Source of the DNA: Pseudoips prasinana | Lineage: Eukaryota > Arthropoda > Insecta > Lepidoptera > Nolidae | Assembly: GCA_951640165.1 (NCBI GenBank) | Contig: OX621263.1 | Span: 13,398,001-13,462,000, forward strand | Direction of reading: 5' to 3' | Length of the DNA stretch: 64,000 nt | Part shown: positions 8,586-20,265 of the stretch, in pieces | How positions within the stretch are numbered: the first letter of the stretch is position 1 | Layout of the letters: every line of letters begins with the position of its first letter | The notes under the pieces: generated by a model | The model's input: the letters and a program-made list of their open reading frames with translations, nothing else | The model's database searches: none | What the model was told of the DNA's origin: nothing | Made by a program: the position numbers and the translations under genes

Positions 8586-10960
8586 TTCAACACGTGTCTC
8601 CTCAAAAATGATTCCCGAGCTTCTTCCATACGTTCTATCGTGCACTCCTACAATATGGCCATTCTGCCCTTAAATGCTACTCACCACTTTCCTAACTCTA
8701 ATCCATCTCTTTTAGATCTTATGTTTGTATCTTCGCGTGAACATGTCGCAAAGCATGGGCAGTGCTGTGCTGACGCTTTTTCTTGTCATGATTTAATTTA
8801 TTTATCCTATAAAATACGTCCTCCCAAGGCAAAGTCAAAAATTCTTCTTCAGCGCAATTTTTCTGGCATGAATCAAAGTGCTCTAAAGGAAGATGCTACC
8901 AAAATAGACTGGGAACCACTACTTACTTCTACATCAATCGACTTTAAAGTAAATTTCTTCAATTCTAAAATAATAGAACTTTACGACTTGCATGCGCCAA
9001 TACGTGCTATTAAGGTTAAGCATCTACCGGCACCGTGGCTTAATGATAACATTAAGTCACTAATGCATAAAAAGCTTCAAGCTAAATCTAAGAAAAAACG
9101 TTGTCCATCTGCTTTAAATACACAAAGATACGTCTCCATTCGTAATTTATCCAATAAGGTGTGTAGGAACGCACAACGCCAATATGTTCATGAGTCCATC
9201 GAAAACGGTGATCCAGCAAAAGTCTGGAAATTTCTTAGATCTATGGGGGTTGGCAAGACAAAAGAATGTTCCATCCATAAAAATCTGGATATCAATTCCT
9301 TAAATCAACATTTCTCTTCTTCATCCAAATGCAACAGGATAACTAAAGACCAAACTATTAATTATCTTTCGTCACTACCAACACCCAATTACAATCCTAT
9401 GGTTTTTAATCAAATACCCACTTGTGACATTAAGAGGAGCATTATGTCAATTACATCGAAAGCCATTGGTAGTGATAACATTAGCTGTAATATGATCCTC
9501 CCTATCCTTGATGAAATCCTACCCGTCCTGAGTCACATTTATAATTTCTCCTTATCCAATGGGTGCTTTCCATCCCAATGGAAAGCAGCCTATATTATTC
9601 CGGTTCCTAAGAAATCAAATCCTAAAGAATTCTCCGAATTCCGTCCTATATCTATCCTCCCCTTTCTCTCCAAAGTATTGGAACGGTTAGTTTATAACCA
9701 ACTAAATGTTTTCCTCTGTAAAAACCAGCTCCTAAATCCATTACAATCTGGCTTCCGACCCGGTCATAGTACAGCTACTGCTTTGATCAAAATAACCACG
9801 ACATTCGTCTCAGCATGGATGAGAGCAATGTCACGGTACTTTCCTTACTAGACTTCAGTAATGCCTTCAACACCGTAGACTTTGACATCTTGCTTGGCAT
9901 TATGCGCTCACTTAATGTATCTCCAATGGTTATTGATTGGTTTAGTAATTACCTGTTAGGTCGTCGGCAGCGTATTCGCGTAGAAGATACTTTTTCTTCA
10001 TGGTGCGATATGACTGTCGGCGTACCACAGGGAGGCGTGCTATCTCCATTACTTTTCGCTGTATTTATTAATACTATCTCCCAAAACCTCAATTCTTCCT
10101 ACCACCTCTATGCAGACGATCTCCAGATTTATACACAGGCATCTCTAGAAATGATATCGTCCGCTATCAATGTCATGCAGCATGATCTTGATAAGATTTG
10201 CGAATGGAGTACGTCTTTTGGACTTGAAGTTAATCCGGCAAAGACGCAAATAATTATAATTGGCAGCTCCAGAACTCTTGTTAAAATAGATTGGTCCTCG
10301 ATACCTCAGATTAAATTTAATAATACAAGCATTCCCTACAGTGACACAGTGAAAAATCTCGGTATATTCATTGACAAAACATTATCATCGGGTCCTCAGC
10401 TTCAGGAAGTCAGTCGCAAGATATTTGCCTCCGCAGGATCTTTGCGACGAATCCGAAACTTCCTTCCTACTGCCACTAAAATTGCGCTAGCACAATCTCT
10501 TCTTTTACCCATCCTTGACTATGCCGATACCAGCTATCCTGATCTCACCGAAGCCCAACTTGACAAACCCGAGCGCCTTCAAAATTTTTGCATAAGGTTT
10601 ATATTTGGTTTGCGCAAATATGACCATGTTTCAGAATTTCGCACCAAGCTCAAGTGGCTCCCGCTTCGCCTCCGCCGAGATACTCATATTTTAATGCTTC
10701 TATACAGTACATTGTTTAATCCTACCACCCCACTTTATCTCAAAGAACGATTCGAGTTCCTTCATGACACACATTCAAGATCCCTGAGGTCATCAGACAA
10801 CTTGCAACTCAAAATGCCTAAACATTCCTCAAACTTCTACGGACAATCGTTTACAGTCCAAGCTGTGCGTCTTTGGAATGATTTGCCTGTAAGAATAAGG
10901 CGAGCACAATCCATTCTGACTTTTAAAAAGCTAGTGAAAGAATACTACCTGTCACAATAA
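8535..10960 (+). pseudogene. LINE ORF2: endonuclease end plus reverse transcriptase, frameshifted
   Basis: Part one (to 9851) begins inside the endonuclease: the IIMGDFNT motif (about residues 13-20), then SLLDLMFV. It continues through a linker to the reverse transcriptase fingers (AAYIIPVPKKSNP, FRPISILPFLSKVLERL, QSGFRPGHSTATAL). Part two (9815-10960) holds motif A (LLDFSNAFNTVDF), motif B (GVPQGGVLSPLLF), the catalytic YADD (about residues 98-101) and the C-terminal FYGQSFTVQAVRLWNDLP block. The 61-kb copy reads straight through ALIKITDDIRLSMDE, while this copy lacks one base near 9797-9799, which causes the shift. The upstream endonuclease is destroyed, so the copy cannot move on its own. 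Confidence 0.88.
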
Positions 10961-11415
10961 ATAGTTATTATTGCATAATAACAGTGTTACCGTCATCTCC
11001 TATCACTAATAGAATGTATGTATTTATATAAGTATTTATTTGTTATATGTATGTTGTATATAATATATATCAATAAATTTATATTACATATTAATATGTA
11101 AATATATTATGATTATAATTATATATATGTAATACCTACGAGCTGTAGGCGTTACTTCAAGATTATTTTCGTACTTTTCGCTCTTAATCTACTAGACTAG
11201 TCTATTAATATTTATTATTTCTTTCTTAAATTGCTACACCCCTATCACTCGTTTAATTGTTCTTCTTGCTGATTTTGTCCATCCTAAGGTTGTCTGGAAG
11301 AGATCGCAGTTAGCGATAAGACCGCCCATTGTACCATATTTAATATAGCTGTTTACTTTAAATGTAAATCTTGGTGTACAATAAAGAGTATTTGTATTGT
11401 ATTGTATTGTATCCC
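10961..11415 (+). other. LINE 3' UTR and (TTGTA)n tail
   Basis: It starts at the ORF2 stop. The first 135 bases match the second copy at 60286-60460 in reverse orientation, and the last 150 match 58655-58815. An AATAAAG signal precedes four TTGTA units at 11393-11412. Confidence 0.8.
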
Positions 11416-11439
11416 CATAAAGCGCATTTTAAGGGTCTT

Positions 11440-11830
11440 TCTAAAGTTTTATGAAATAAGAATAATATTTAAAAATATGACACAATATTGAAATTTAATA
11501 TAAATATAGACAGTACCATTTAGACAAGATTTACTTAATATATACCTATCTAAAACAATAAGTATTGAGAATTTAAAAACCTTAAATAAACAATTTGACA
11601 ATATCTTCAAGAAATACCTATTTAACTCAAGCATTATTATCTTAAATTTAATTATATTCTGCTTGATCAAATATTAGTTACGATCGAATAATCTACTTGT
11701 ATCTAAAATTTAAATATCTATAGTTAAATTGTAATACTATTCATGTTCCGACTATTTGCAAGGGTTTTTTAAAGTCTATGTGAATAAAAACCGATTTTAT
11801 TTCTTTTTAATAATAAGGAATCATAAAAAT
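11440..11830 (+). mobile_element. Retroelement 3' end, family X
   Basis: This AT-rich stretch ends in a TTTTTTAAAGTCTATGTGAA block followed by an A/T-rich tail. The same end is at 26640-26935 (+) and 52795-53120 (-), both with TATAGACAGAACCATCCAGA-like sequence upstream. There is no intact frame here. It is probably the 3' UTR of a LINE or similar retroelement; the family is not identified. Confidence 0.6.
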
Positions 11831-12099
11831 GAATTCTCTCTTTTCTGACGGTACAATAGTCCGTAACCAATCTGCTATCTCAAATTCATAACCCCAACTT
11901 TAACATGACACAAACTGTGTTTTACTAAACACTTGAGTTTTTGTCACATTTTTTGTTACAACTGTCACGGGAGAAATGGGACCCTTCATATTATGTTAAT
12001 ATAGATGGATCGTATTGTCTATTTGTTCATTGGGGACATTAATATGCTACTAGTTTAGAAGCCCTTTTTATTAAATATTAATATTATAATTTACCTTGT
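11831..12099. other. Unassigned spacer
   Basis: There is no frame, repeat match or motif that I can support. Confidence 0.4.
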
Positions 12100-12100
12100 G

Positions 12101-12240
12101 ACTGCCCTGTTGGTGTAGTAATTAGTGGCCTTTATTGTTAAGTCAGAGGTCGTGGGTTCGATACCCACCCAGGACAGGAGAGTATTTGTGACTAACTAAG
12201 TTTTTGTTTTGTGCTTGGGTGTAATTTATCTATACCATCC
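12101..12240 (+). mobile_element. SINE family C, truncated
   Basis: The head (TGTTGGTGTAGTAATTAGTG, with B box GGTCGTGGGTTCGATACC) and the start of the body (CACCCAGGACAGGAG) are present. The copy breaks off after GTGCTTGGGTGTAATTTATC. Confidence 0.7.
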
Positions 12241-12390
12241 TACTACCTAATATTATAAATGCGAAAGTTTGTTAGTAGATGTATGATTGTTTGTTACCCT
12301 GTCACGCAAAATGTATTATAAATAATATTATTATGTGTGACCTATAGGCTGTAATAAAGTTCCTGAAAAACTTAGCAATATAGGTAAAAA
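12241..12390 (+). mobile_element. Helitron-like fragment
   Basis: Its start (AATATTATAAATGCGAAAGT, then GTTACCCTGTCACGC) matches the opening of the Helitron-like copy at 27172. The CTAG end is absent, so this is a fragment. Confidence 0.5.
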
Positions 12391-12467
12391 TTAATTTAAT
12401 AAGATTCACTACAAGTGAGAGAATTTTTTTACTCAATTGCTGACGGCTTTAAATTAAATTGTTAAAT

Positions 12468-12545
12468 ATCATCATATCAGCCGAAAGACGCTAGACGTCC
12501 ACTGCTGGACAAAGAACTCCCCCAAATATCTCCACAGTTGCTGTT
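12468..12545 (-). mobile_element. RTE-like LINE 3' tip
   Basis: ATCATATCAGCCGAAAGACG followed by CGTCCACTGCTGGACAAAG is the antisense of the LINE tail family. Only the last 75 bases are kept. Confidence 0.6.
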
Positions 12546-13300
12546 AAATATAAATGACGCTTAAATTTTACTTTGTATTTTATTAAAATACAATGTACTT
12601 ATAACATAATTTTAAAATTTAAAATTAAAATTTTATAGCATTATTCACAATGGAAAGCGTTAATCTAATCGCAAAAATGAAAATCATAAATTTAATCGTC
12701 CGGCGGGTCTCGAACCTGCACCATCTACAAATCTGGGGTAGGCGCTCTACTTTATTTATTGATTTGTTCAATTAACAACTTTCACATTGTGTTTGATTTA
12801 CAAATACTAAATTTAATATAATATAACTAACTTACACAGAAACACACAAAATAACTAACTAAAAAATGTAAATTAAATTAAGCTACGAACGATACACGCT
12901 AGCAGATCAAATCTAGGATTCCCTTGCTAACACCCTTCCGGAGGATGTAGGTATTATATACTTTAAATTCTATTTTATTATGATGCTTGCATATATTATT
13001 ATCCATATAATAATTATCCATCATTAAGTATCCAATATAATTATCTATATTGTTTTCCTAATATTTGAATTTATCAAAAATTCAAAACCTTCTTATGTAA
13101 TTAAATCTAAATATTTACATGACATAATTTGTCGCATATAGCGGTAATCAAAATATTGTTGTAATACCATCAAATTATAATACCTATATTTAATATATAC
13201 TCTATAACTAATATATACAAACATACATTCATTCAATTAAGAGTATAGAATAAGGCGGTGTATTCTACTCGTTATAATGTTCTTCGTAACTGTTCTATGT
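12546..13300. other. AT-rich sequence, little recognised
   Basis: About 12690-12750 contains a short tRNA-like antisense scrap (GGTCTCGAACCTGCACC). About 12755-12860 resembles an antisense LINE 3' end. The rest holds nothing I can support. Confidence 0.4.
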
Positions 13301-13309
13301 ATGTTTGAG

Positions 13310-13495
13310 ATCCTAGAAAGTAGATCTCTACCCGAGGGAATATTTACCAGAGGACGGGTAGCAGCTCCCTTCTGTGTACTATGATAATCGTCTGCCAAGC
13401 GTGGCGATTATGGCATATCCCCTTTAGATGATTCTTGGGTCAGGTTTGTCCAGCTGTGGACTTCATTCGGCTGTAATGATGATGATTATGCATTT
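13310..13495 (+). mobile_element. LINE 3' remnant ('GTGGCGATTATGG' type)
   Basis: CTACCCGAGGGAATATTTAC, then CAAGCGTGGCGATTATGGCA and TTTGTCCAGCTGTGGACTTC, match the relics at 59935-60155 and 63020-63235. This is a sister family of the GEAFVQQW-type tail. The frame is broken. Confidence 0.6.
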
Positions 13496-13599
13496 TTGGA
13501 CTACATATTCTAAAACCACGCTGTATAATGTAAAAAATTGCTACAATGCGCTTTTAGAGTAATTTCCACAGCTAGAAATGGCTCTTAAAGTGGACGAAT

Positions 13600-13830
13600 T
13601 ATTTGGCGTGCCAGTTTAAATGCCTGTCTTTCACTTTCGTTTGGTTTGATTCCCACCCAGGACAGATATTTGTCTGCATGTACACGTCTGTTGGTCCTAT
13701 GTCGGGGTGTAATTACAAAAGAAAAGCAGTAGGTATATGTAGTATATCAGTTATCTGATTTCCAAAGTACAAGCTCGGCTTGTGCCGTGTGTGAATAATG
13801 TCCCTGGATATTATTATATTATTATTGCTT
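13600..13830 (+). mobile_element. SINE family C
   Basis: The head is degenerate. The body is clear from CACCCAGGACAGATATTTGT through TCGGGGTGTAATTA and CAAAGTACAAGCTCGGCTTG to an ATT-repeat tail at 13808-13826. Confidence 0.7.
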
Positions 13831-14169
13831 GAAGTTAGTTATCTGAACTCCAATATGAAGTAGTAAAAGGCGTGACCAGAATGTTAGTCTAAAAGCATCT
13901 AGCCCAGAAATCATCCAATAAAATGGCACAGACACACCTTTAGTTTCTGAACGTCCAGACGGTGCAATAAAGATAAAAGATAAGTCTAATGTAAGTATCT
14001 GTCTACCCGCATTCGGTGATTTGTCACTCCACTAATGCAGCATTTTGGCTAACAATTTGAACTGTTATCTTTTACAGATTTTCATGTTGAAAATTTCAGG
14101 TTAATATTGAGAAATAGGGCTTCATAATTCAGATATAGGGAAAAAAATTTAACAAGGCTTGCTGACCAC

Positions 14170-14420
14170 GCTGTTTTTTAATTATTTTATGTCATAGGAC
14201 GACAAACGAGCAAGCGGGTCACCTGATGGCAAGTGATTAGGTACCGCCGCCCATGGACACTCGCAACAGGTGACACGGGTGCGTTGCCAGCCTTTAAGAG
14301 TCCCCAATCAAGTGTTGATCTTAGTCACACGCGGAAACACAACATTAGAGTTGTTATTAAAGAATGTCTTCTGTAAGGTGGAGGTACTTCCTCAATCGGG
14401 TGCTCTTTGAGCTAATGAAC
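14170..14420 (+). repeat. Dispersed repeat, 'GGGTCACCTGATGG' family
   Basis: The copy shares GGGTCACCTGATGGCAAGTG, then CACCGCC-like and CATGGACACTCGCAAC blocks and a GTGCGTTGCC block, with 39350-39530. The sequence is widespread in lepidopteran genomes in my recollection. The class is not determined. Confidence 0.6.
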
Positions 14421-15018
14421 GCTGTGCCCTACCTCTCTAAAATCTCTATTAATGTTGGAGTGATGATGTGTGTGTGGAAGCGGCAGTGCACTCTTTATTG
14501 TATGTATCCGGTAATCGGTCAAAGAATTGCTCCAAAATAAAAATCTCCAACTTGTAATAAATTATTAAGTAAACAACTAAAATCAAAGGTCTTTACTAAG
14601 TTGTACAACTTTCAAATAATACGTATATCAATATAATTAAGATAATATGTTATATAAAATATGTATTATGAAAACAAAAAATCATAATTCATTCAATCAT
14701 ATACCTTTTTTCAACAATAAAATGCCAGTATCGGCTGTTCCTTTTAAAGAAATAGCCAGAAAGATATCAGAGTGACAACCATAGGGCACTATTTGGCTTG
14801 GTCTATCTAAGTATTTGTAGGTTCTAATTTTTGCCAAAATTTTCATGGCATAAGAAGTCTGCGCAGGAAGAAGAAGAAGTCTACTAGGAAAGCATGAAGG
14901 GCCCCCTCTCACTATGAAAGACCCCTAGTTAAAGGCTGCATTCTTTAAACTAAACACATCAGGCATAATAGAATATTTAGTCTTCTTCTTATTGTGTCGA
15001 TGGTAAGAATTAGATTTT

Positions 15019-15375
15019 ACCCCTCACTTTTTATATGGCTTTGTTTCTGGTGTGTATGTTTTTTTTTGTAGACTCGTGTACGCGGCATAACAGTTGACAA
15101 CCATTAAATATTTAGTAACTTACTATTAACCAAGCAAATAAATGACAGCTATTATTATCTACATTGCGACCACCTTTCACCGTAAAAACCACAAATATTT
15201 ATTAAATTATTATTCAGTACCTAATTCCTTATGGCCTTATTATAATAAAATATGGGACAACTTTTTAATGGTTGTCAACTGTTATGCCGCGTACACGAGT
15301 CTACAAAAAAAAACAAAAAAAAAACATACACACCAGCCATAAACAAAAAACAAAGCCATATAAAAAGTAAGGGGT
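15019..15375. mobile_element. Fold-back MITE with ~100-bp terminal inverted repeats
   Basis: The left end (ACCCCTCACTTTTTATATGG) and the right end (reverse complement ACCCCTTACTTTTTATATGG) pair over about 100 bases, including ACTCGTGTACGCGGCATAAC. About 150 unique bases lie between. There is no coding capacity, so it would depend on transposase from elsewhere. The second copy at 20457-20814 was carried along by the duplication. Confidence 0.85.
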
Positions 15376-15399
15376 CTAAAAAATGAACAGTAAGGGACC

Positions 15400-16020
15400 A
15401 TAGATAGATAATGAAACGTTACTGCGCGGGAAGAATGACGTTTCTTAAAAAGTGTCTGACGTAAAAATTATAGGTTGGGTGCCCGCGAGCCGCAACGGGT
15501 GGGAGGTAGAGATTAGGTTGTCTATATTTAGTTGTGGATTAAGAATAATATTATTATTTGGATTTGTTCATAATATGTGTAAATGATTAACAAAAAAATA
15601 AAAGGCAATCAATAAATCAAGATGAACATGTTTTGCTATAAGTGACTTATGTTTAAGAAATAACAGTTAGTTTATAATTAATGTAATTTATTGATAATCA
15701 ACTTCACAATTAGTATTTTTTTAAATAAAGCGCTATAATAAATTGCATGCATTCAAAATAAATATAAAATTAAAAACTGTTAAGTATTAAAAAGATTCGC
15801 ATCGCTTTCATTCAGCATCGTGCATTGAATAATTCATGTTTTAATGTGTAATTGAACGCTGCACCGGGCAAATTTACGGCTATAGCTGCGAATATCTACG
15901 GAGTCTAGCCAAATAAGTAGGACATATTATGGGCTCTGGGGGAGACATTAGCCGCAACATGGACAGTACTGTATGTAAGTTCTCTTTTGGGCACGGGCGT
16001 ATAATCTAATTTTATATAAT
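15400..16020. other. Unassigned AT-rich part of the duplication
   Basis: No frame or motif is recognised. The stretch holds the 8-base copy difference (TATAGTGT-type insertion in copy 2). Confidence 0.4.
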
Positions 16021-16021
16021 A

Positions 16022-16258
16022 ATAATATCCTGGGCATACGGCCATTTGATCCCAAACTAAGCAGAGCTTGTACTACTGCTTGTACAGGAAACCAGATAAC
16101 TGATATAATACAAATAATACTATTCTTTTGTAAATACATACTTATAAAGATAATTACACTAAAACTGAGAACAAACAGTCTTGTTCATTCAAGCACACAA
16201 ATATCTGTCCTGGGTGGGAATCAAACCCACGACCTGCGACGTGAAAGAATCAACTTGC
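16022..16258 (-). mobile_element. SINE family C (minus)
   Basis: Minus-strand tail (ATT)n at 16022, AAACTAAGCAGAGCTTGTAC, then AATATCTGTCCTGGGTGGGA and the B-box complement CCCACGACCTGCGACG. The 63-residue frame over it is an artefact of the SINE. Confidence 0.75.
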
Positions 16259-17996
16259 GTAACATTATTAACTTCTAGACTTCGGGCTGCTACTATGTGT
16301 TTTAATGTACGAACGATTCCAATAACACTTTACGACCCAACTGGGATTTAAACGGAAGCTCTTTTTAACTGCGGTTGAACACGCTGCAGTAGAAAGAATT
16401 CAGAGCAAATTTTTCAAAATGACGCATTGTAAATGATATTTGGACCATCTTTTGTATAGGGAGTCTTTGCATGAATTCAAATCAGTAACCCTAGAATCAA
16501 TGCGTCTGTTACTCCAGCTATGATGCGTCATGGGCTAATACAGAATATACTTGAATATCCTGAACTGATGTTTGATGATGATGCGGCCTGATATGGTCCC
16601 CTGTAGGATAAGGACTTCTAGTGCGGGTTGGCAGACTTCACATAGAAGAACATTTTTACAGAAGTTTCCTCAGGATCTTTTTCTTAATTGTTTTGAGTAA
16701 GGGATACTTAATTTATTAGAATACGCAAATGAATTTTAAGAGTCAGCGGTTAGAACTAAAGATTCCTTGACTTCACAGTCCAACGGTTTGAAACACTAGG
16801 CTATCTCGAAGGGATCAACAGTGTATTTTATATCGTCCCAGAACTCTAATAAAAAGAGAGGTACGTGCTAACCCGCTATTTTACACGTGTATGTCATGGA
16901 GCATTTCGTATAAATGCTGGACGAACGGGTGAAGTCAAGAGTGAAGTAAATATTCTAAATCAGGTGCTAAACGTTTTTTATTTATTCAACCTTAACTGAC
17001 AATAATAGAAAAAAAAATTAACTCTCTAAAATCTTAAACTTACATAATTCTAAACAGGTAATTACCAAAATTTTGATCACGTATTTAGAAACAAAACTGA
17101 CAATTGTAGACAACACAAGACGATATTTTTTTTTGTTTAAGTATATAATATTTTCTTTTTTGTTTTAAGTTAACGACAAAACAATGCAAGTTAAAATATA
17201 GAATTTCAGAAATTTTAGATGTCATCATTTACTATAGTGTAAACATCATTATCGAAGTCAAATCAAAATCAAAACCTTTTTTTATTTAGGTCTATTTAAT
17301 ACATTTATGCACTTCATATTTGTGAAAATAGAATAATGTAAAAAATAATGATAAATTAAGTGATGTCAATAGGAAAATTAATAAATTAAATATAACATTT
17401 TAGTGTCAACTTTTACGTTACGTCACCTAAAAGTTTAAATGAATTCGTAAAAATATGGTGGTGACAAAGAAATATTTAAATCTTCATTAATTTTTAAACT
17501 CCAATATGTAAAAACCAATAAATGAGCCATAAATTAATTTATAAACTTAATGAAATGTAGGATGAATAAAACCCTACTAAACTTCCGATGTTTCTCCTTA
17601 AGAAGAACGTTAGCTCCTAAACTATAAAGACCCACACAAAAGACCTAAACATTTGGTTTCCCTTTCTTTAAAGTTATTCCATTCTGAAGGGTTAAACACA
17701 CGTTACACTAACATATTTATATTAATGTTAACATATTTAATTGTATGTTTTACAAATATAAATTAAAATTAAAATGTTATATAACTTTCGTTGTCTATGT
17801 AATGTAATCTATAATGTGTGTCGTTTATTTAAGACTAGAGAATGCACTTGTTCGAAATTCAACCATTAAAGGTTCTATTGTCAAAGCCTCCCTAGTGTTC
17901 TAAGAGTGCGAGGTTTTTAATACCACCTCAAAACTGAAGAACAGCTGCAAGTTATACTAATCGTTGTACGTAAGGGTACAATTCCTATGATATAAA
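16259..17996. other. Unassigned AT-rich part of the duplication
   Basis: Only short frames are present. A tRNA-like antisense scrap is possible near 16330-16390. I see nothing that I can name. Confidence 0.4.
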
Positions 17997-18120
17997 TTGG
18001 AGATATGCCATAATCGTTACGCTACGCAGACGGATTGGCGATGGCAGTTTGATCACAGAAAAAACGCTGCTCCCCGTTCTCTAGTAGATGTTCCCTCGGG
18101 ACGATTTCAACGCTCCCCAC
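17997..18120 (-). mobile_element. LINE 3' remnant (minus)
   Basis: GATATGCCATAATCGTTACG followed by GATGTTCCCTCGGGACGA is the antisense of the 'GTGGCGATTATGG' LINE tail seen at 59935 and 63020. Confidence 0.55.
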
Positions 18121-18183
18121 AGGATTTTGTTTTTAACTATTTATTGGCTTCAACTTCATTCTATCCTTACAGGGACTGACATT

Positions 18184-18545
18184 TGACTGCCTTGTTGGTC
18201 TAGCGGTAGCGAGTTCAACCACAGAAAATGAGGTCCTGGGTTCAAATCCCGGGTCGGGCCAAAAAGTGATTTTGGGATTTTACCGTAAAAAGAAATTTCT
18301 CAGTATCAGCCCGAAGTCAAGAAGTTGGTGGTATTACACCCCCGTGCCTCGGAGAGCACGTAAAGCCGTCGGTCCTGTGCCTGATCTCTTTCCGGTCTTG
18401 TCGCTAGTCGTCCCATCGGATCATGAGAGTGATGGAATAGAAAGTGCCCCTGTGTTTGCGCACACACTTGTGCACTATAATATGTCCTGCGCAATTGGCT
18501 AATCTCCATTGAGAATGGCTGCCGTGGCCGAAATTCGGCCGGGAA
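18184..18545 (+). mobile_element. SINE family A
   Basis: The head (TGGTCTAGCGGTAGCGAG; GGTCCTGGGTTCAAATCC) and the full body to CGAAATTCGGCCGGGAAGAC are present. It is the best preserved copy and is identical in layout to the one at 23631 in the second arm. Confidence 0.82.
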
Positions 18546-18830
18546 GACAACATCATTACAGGGAACCTATTGCGATAGAAAAGTTACAGTTACAATTAAA
18601 TTACGTATTATATACATTTCTAAACAACTAATAACATACAATCAAATAAGTCGCCCTTGCGAAGTCGTTCAGTGAGCAAGCGAATAAGTCTACCATTTCA
18701 GCGACCTGGTTGAGCGTGCGCAGAGCGTTTAGGACGAAATGGAGTGATGATATTCTACGCCGTTACCACACGGCGAAAATTGTACTGTTCTAATTTATAA
18801 CGGTTATACTATTACATACTTATTGGTAAA

Positions 18831-19090
18831 CTAGCTGTGCCCTGAGATTTTACCCGCGTTAAATTTTATATATTATCACAGCTCCTCCCCCGTAGGTGAT
18901 AGCGTGATAATATGTAGCCTATATGTTGACCCATTTTCTTAGTAATATTCGTGCAAAATTTTAAGTAAATCCATGCAATACTTTTTGAGTTTAGCCCGGA
19001 CATATACATATATACAGACAAACAGACAAAAAATCTGAAAACTATATTTTTGGCTTCGATATTAATTATAGATCACGCCCCAGGTATCCT
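18831..19090 (-). mobile_element. Helitron-like element 3' end (minus)
   Basis: On the minus strand the copy ends in GGGCACAGCTAG, preceded by AACGCGGGTAAAATC. It starts at CCTGGGGCGTGATCTATAAT. The same unit in the other orientation is at 37425-37673. CTAG ends with a GC hairpin just inside are typical of Helitrons, so this assignment is by end structure only. Confidence 0.6.
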
Positions 19091-19591
19091 TTAAAAAAAA
19101 TATTCAATGTACAGTTTTGACTTTCCTACGATTTTATTATATGTATAGATTAGTTAATGACTCTTGTGAAAGAAAGGCTTTACGCTTACCGTTTACCGCT
19201 TAAAAAAATACACTGCAGCACAATCTCGATTATCGATCTCGCGAGATATCGATGGAATTACGGCCGAAATCAATAAAAATGGACTAAATCTCACGAGTGG
19301 GTTTTCTTCTCATAATACCTGCATTATGTACACTGTGTATAGATTACGATAACATATATATTACTAGCTTTTGACGACTACGCCCGCGTGATATTCGAAA
19401 TCAGACATCGAACAGATTAAAACGAATAAATCTTCTTAATTCTTCAAAATACAAAATCAATATTTAGTGTTAATTCCGCTAATTGTCAGTTTAATCATGC
19501 TGGGATGCAATTTGCACCGCCCTCCCGCCCGCAAAAACGTGCACATGCAAGAAGGACAATACAAAAAGCAAATTACATGCGCCAGTACGAT

Positions 19592-19632
19592 ACCCAACAC
19601 GTGTTTCGGTCCTCCACGGACCATTCTCAAGG
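19592..19632 (-). ncRNA. Hammerhead-like stem in the Penelope 3' region
   Basis: The minus strand reads CTTGAGAATGGTCC, a short loop, GGACC, then GAAACACGTG. A GGTCC/GGACC stem followed by GAAAC matches half of a hammerhead core. The CUGANGA box, however, is represented only by a poor CTTGAGAA. Penelope-like elements are known to carry hammerhead ribozymes. This one is either a relic or only similar. Confidence 0.35.
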
Positions 19633-19721
19633 GCTGCTAACTCGTCGAGTGCTCGAAGGAGACTAAAAGCCAACGAGGCGAGCGCTCTTTTATATACTAC
19701 CAACCGCATGGACAATTATTT

Positions 19722-20246
19722 CTAACTACCCCCAAATATTCGTAGTAAAGGAGATGAAACTAAATTTATTTGGTCATTCAACAATGCAAAACTATTACTG
19801 CTATGTTTTAATATTTCTAATTGTTCCAACACACATAACCGGAAACTTTTATCACAACTATGTAAAATATTATACGTATTATTGTCGCCCAAGGAATGGC
19901 CAGTTTCAATTAAATGTTTGGCGTAATGAGATTTATCAGGATGGCCATTCCTATAAGCAGCTACATGCTCTTTATACCGTGTATCAAAATTTCGGCCTGT
20001 CTGACCTATATATACCGCGTCACAATCATCGCAGACCAACCTATACACGCCGGATTTCTTGCAATTTTCCAAATTATCTTTTCCATTACAAAGACGTCGT
20101 ATAGTTTGGTCCGTCCGAAATGCAACGTGAATATTATTTTTTTTTTTTTTACGCAGTAAATTGGCAATTCTATCTGAAATTGGGCCCATATAGGTCAGAC
20201 TACCAACATATTTGTTAATATATATAATATAATATTCACGTTGCAT
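19722..20246 (-). pseudogene. Penelope-like GIY-YIG endonuclease fragment
   Basis: The 174-residue frame is the C-terminal part of a Penelope-like polyprotein, whose GIY-YIG nuclease nicks target DNA for retrotransposition. Residues 24-52 look like the linker after the reverse transcriptase (basic KKKK run, AFRTDQTIRRL). GVYRLVC (66-72) and AVYIGQTGR (77-85) give the GIY-YIG pair with the CxxC-like cysteines between, and DTRYKEH (88-94) supplies the conserved arginine and histidine. HYAKHLIETGH follows at 107-117. The first six residues come from an inverted copy of the element's own DNA and are not original. No reverse transcriptase remains, so it is not autonomous. Confidence 0.85.
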
Positions 20247-20265
20247 TTCGGACGGACCAAACTAT
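20101..20265. repeat. 37-bp inverted repeat at the 5' end of the Penelope fragment
   Basis: 20101-20137 and 20229-20265 are perfect inverted copies of 37 bases, 91 bases apart. The left arm is genuine coding DNA (it encodes about residues 37-49 of the endonuclease fragment). The right arm is its inverted copy, and it stops one base before the second duplication arm starts. This is what twin priming or snap-back during reverse transcription would leave. Confidence 0.95.

Larger units (their letters stand above)
7423..11415 (+). mobile_element. Two-ORF LINE (CR1/Jockey-type group), degenerate
   Basis: The order is ORF1 (7423-8005), a damaged endonuclease region (about 8100-8585), an ORF2 remainder with the reverse transcriptase (8535-10960) and a 3' UTR to about 11415. 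The UTR contains a CCATCCTAAGGTTGTCTGGA block, an AATAAAG signal and a (TTGTA)n tail, features I recall from (TTGTA)n-tailed lepidopteran LINEs. A second copy of ORF2 is at 60286-62039 (minus strand), and a third, tail-only copy at 58655-58815. The clade could be Daphne, CR1 or Jockey; a reverse-transcriptase tree would decide. Confidence 0.85.
14829..19444. repeat. Large direct duplication, copy 1
   Basis: This segment is repeated at 20267-24890 at an offset of 5438-5447 bases. I see only a handful of substitutions, one extra A in an A run, and an 8-base difference near 15500. It contains a MITE, SINE C (-), a LINE relic, SINE A and a Helitron-like end, all present in both copies. Similarity begins at TTTTGCCAAAATTTTCATGG and ends at CTTAATTCTT. 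The two copies are separated only by an 822-bp Penelope-like piece. Confidence 0.95.

Noticed and set aside
19754..20159. Plus-strand frames of 116 and 81 codons
   Set aside because: They lie opposite the GIY-YIG frame, which has clear conserved motifs.
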